From SP202 sp036339395 (GTDB taxonomy: Bacteria > Planctomycetota > Phycisphaerae > Phycisphaerales > SM1A02), in NCBI GenBank assembly GCA_036339395.1, contig JAYZBD010000090.1:1-19735 (forward strand): a DNA stretch of 19,735 nt, given 5' to 3'. The number at the start of each line of letters is the position of its first letter. The stretch's first letter is position 1. The position numbers and the translations under genes were made by a program. The notes below the pieces were generated by a model. It made no database searches. It saw nothing but the letters and a program-made list of their open reading frames with translations, and was not told the DNA's origin. Shown piece by piece: positions 19,235 to 19,735 of the stretch.

Positions 19235-19735
19235 ATGTCGACAACCGCATCTCTTTCCGCACTCTGGCAGCATCCACTGGTGACCGATCCGGGAACCGCT
19301 GGCGATGACTGCGTCGTATCAACCAGCCCGGCCACCGGCGAAGCGATCGCCGCGGTCCGCCTTCAGTCCAGGAGCGACTACGAGGATGCCGTCACGAGGG
19401 CCCAGGCCGCGCAGCGTCATTGGCGCATGCTCCCCGCACCCAAGCGTGGCGAGATCGTCCGTCGCATCGGCAATGCCTTCAGGGAGAAGGAGCAGGAACT
19501 TGGTGCCCTGGTCACACTCGAGATGGGAAAGATCCATCCCGAGGGCGTCGGCGAGGTCATCGAGTGCATCGACATCGCCGACTTCGCCGTCGGTCTCTCG
19601 CGACAGCTCTACGGGCTGACCATCCATTCCGAGCGACCACTGCACCGGATGTACGAGCAGTGGCATCCGCTGGGCACGATCGGCATCATCACGGCCTTCA
19701 ACTTCCCCGTCGCCGTCTGGGCATGGAATGCCATG
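19235..19735 (+). CDS. ALDH7-family aldehyde dehydrogenase, N-terminal part (cut by window edge)
   Basis: The first 167 residues of an NAD-dependent aldehyde dehydrogenase; full members have about 500. The sequence matches the ALDH7/antiquitin group, which oxidises alpha-aminoadipate semialdehyde (piperideine-6-carboxylate) in lysine breakdown: LVTLEMGKIHPEGVGEVIECIDIADFAVGLSRQLYGLTIHSERPLHRMYEQWHPLGTIGIITAFNFPVAVWAWNAM. The IITAFNFPVAVW stretch is the start of the NAD-binding region. Catalytic Cys and Glu lie beyond the window. The ATG at 19235 has TAGACT 6 nt upstream and no clear Shine-Dalgarno. Divergence from scoB suggests a shared amino-acid or ketoacid catabolism role, which is inferred. 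Substrate assignment within ALDH7 is likely but not proven. Confidence 0.92.
   Translation, partial: MSTTASLSALWQHPLVTDPGTAGDDCVVSTSPATGEAIAAVRLQSRSDYEDAVTRAQAAQRHWRMLPAPKRGEIVRRIGNAFREKEQELGALVTLEMGKIHPEGVGEVIECIDIADFAVGLSRQLYGLTIHSERPLHRMYEQWHPLGTIGIITAFNFPVAVWAWNAM

Noticed and set aside
1..19735. Mobile elements, CRISPR arrays, tRNA or rRNA genes, toxin-antitoxin or defence genes
   Set aside because: None seen on either strand. The genes are housekeeping, envelope, flagellar and catabolic, with even composition.

Overview
The window looks like chromosomal DNA from a GC-rich, didermic, flagellated bacterium. The best guess is Planctomycetota, probably a Phycisphaerae-like lineage. The support is an LptE-type LPS-assembly lipoprotein, a BamD-like TPR protein, a proline/glutamine-rich FtsH N-terminus and a full flagellar export cluster. 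This placement rests on protein flavour only, because no rRNA or other phylogenetic marker was compared. No tRNA, rRNA, IS element, phage gene or CRISPR array was seen, and nothing suggests recent transfer.

Layout. Positions 1-2826 (minus strand) hold pyrC, then rpsB and a truncated tsf. rpsB has its own promoter and leader. Positions 2860-3250 hold a cysteine-rich lipoprotein gene on the minus strand, ended by a hairpin just before pyrC. Divergent from it on the plus strand lie a shortened uvrC and a DUF167 gene overlapping by ATGA. These meet ftsH (minus, 5094-7160) with only two bases between the stop codons. Upstream of ftsH is a BamD-like/lptE pair (minus, 7315-8918), also overlapping by ATGA. 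After about 430 bp without a convincing gene comes a flagellar operon on the plus strand: fliO-fliP-fliQ-fliR-flhB-flhA-flhF-flhG, a possible 52-residue small ORF, and a FliA-type sigma factor (9352-18451). A strong hairpin separates this from scoB (minus). scoB is divergent from an ALDH7-family aldehyde dehydrogenase gene that runs off the right edge.

How the genes work together. FliO/P/Q/R with FlhB and FlhA form the membrane export gate of the flagellar type III apparatus. FlhF and FlhG set the position and number of flagella. The sigma factor would transcribe late flagellar genes. The left side is housekeeping: pyrimidine synthesis, translation, DNA repair, membrane proteolysis and outer-membrane biogenesis.

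Most notable observations. (1) Five genes at the start of transcription units have a TAnnnT hexamer exactly 6 nt before the ATG and little or no Shine-Dalgarno, which suggests leaderless mRNAs. (2) FlhB has APGT at residues 269-272, where the self-cleaving NPTH motif is expected. (3) UvrC is about 454 residues and lacks both the C-terminal helix-hairpin-helix domain and a block between its UVR motif and nuclease domain. (4) The scoB/ALDH7 intergenic region is 48 bp and holds two facing leaderless -10 elements with a perfect 15-bp palindrome between them. (5) A small ORF with a strong ribosome site lies between flhG and the sigma factor gene, and that sigma factor carries a histone-like basic N-terminal tail.
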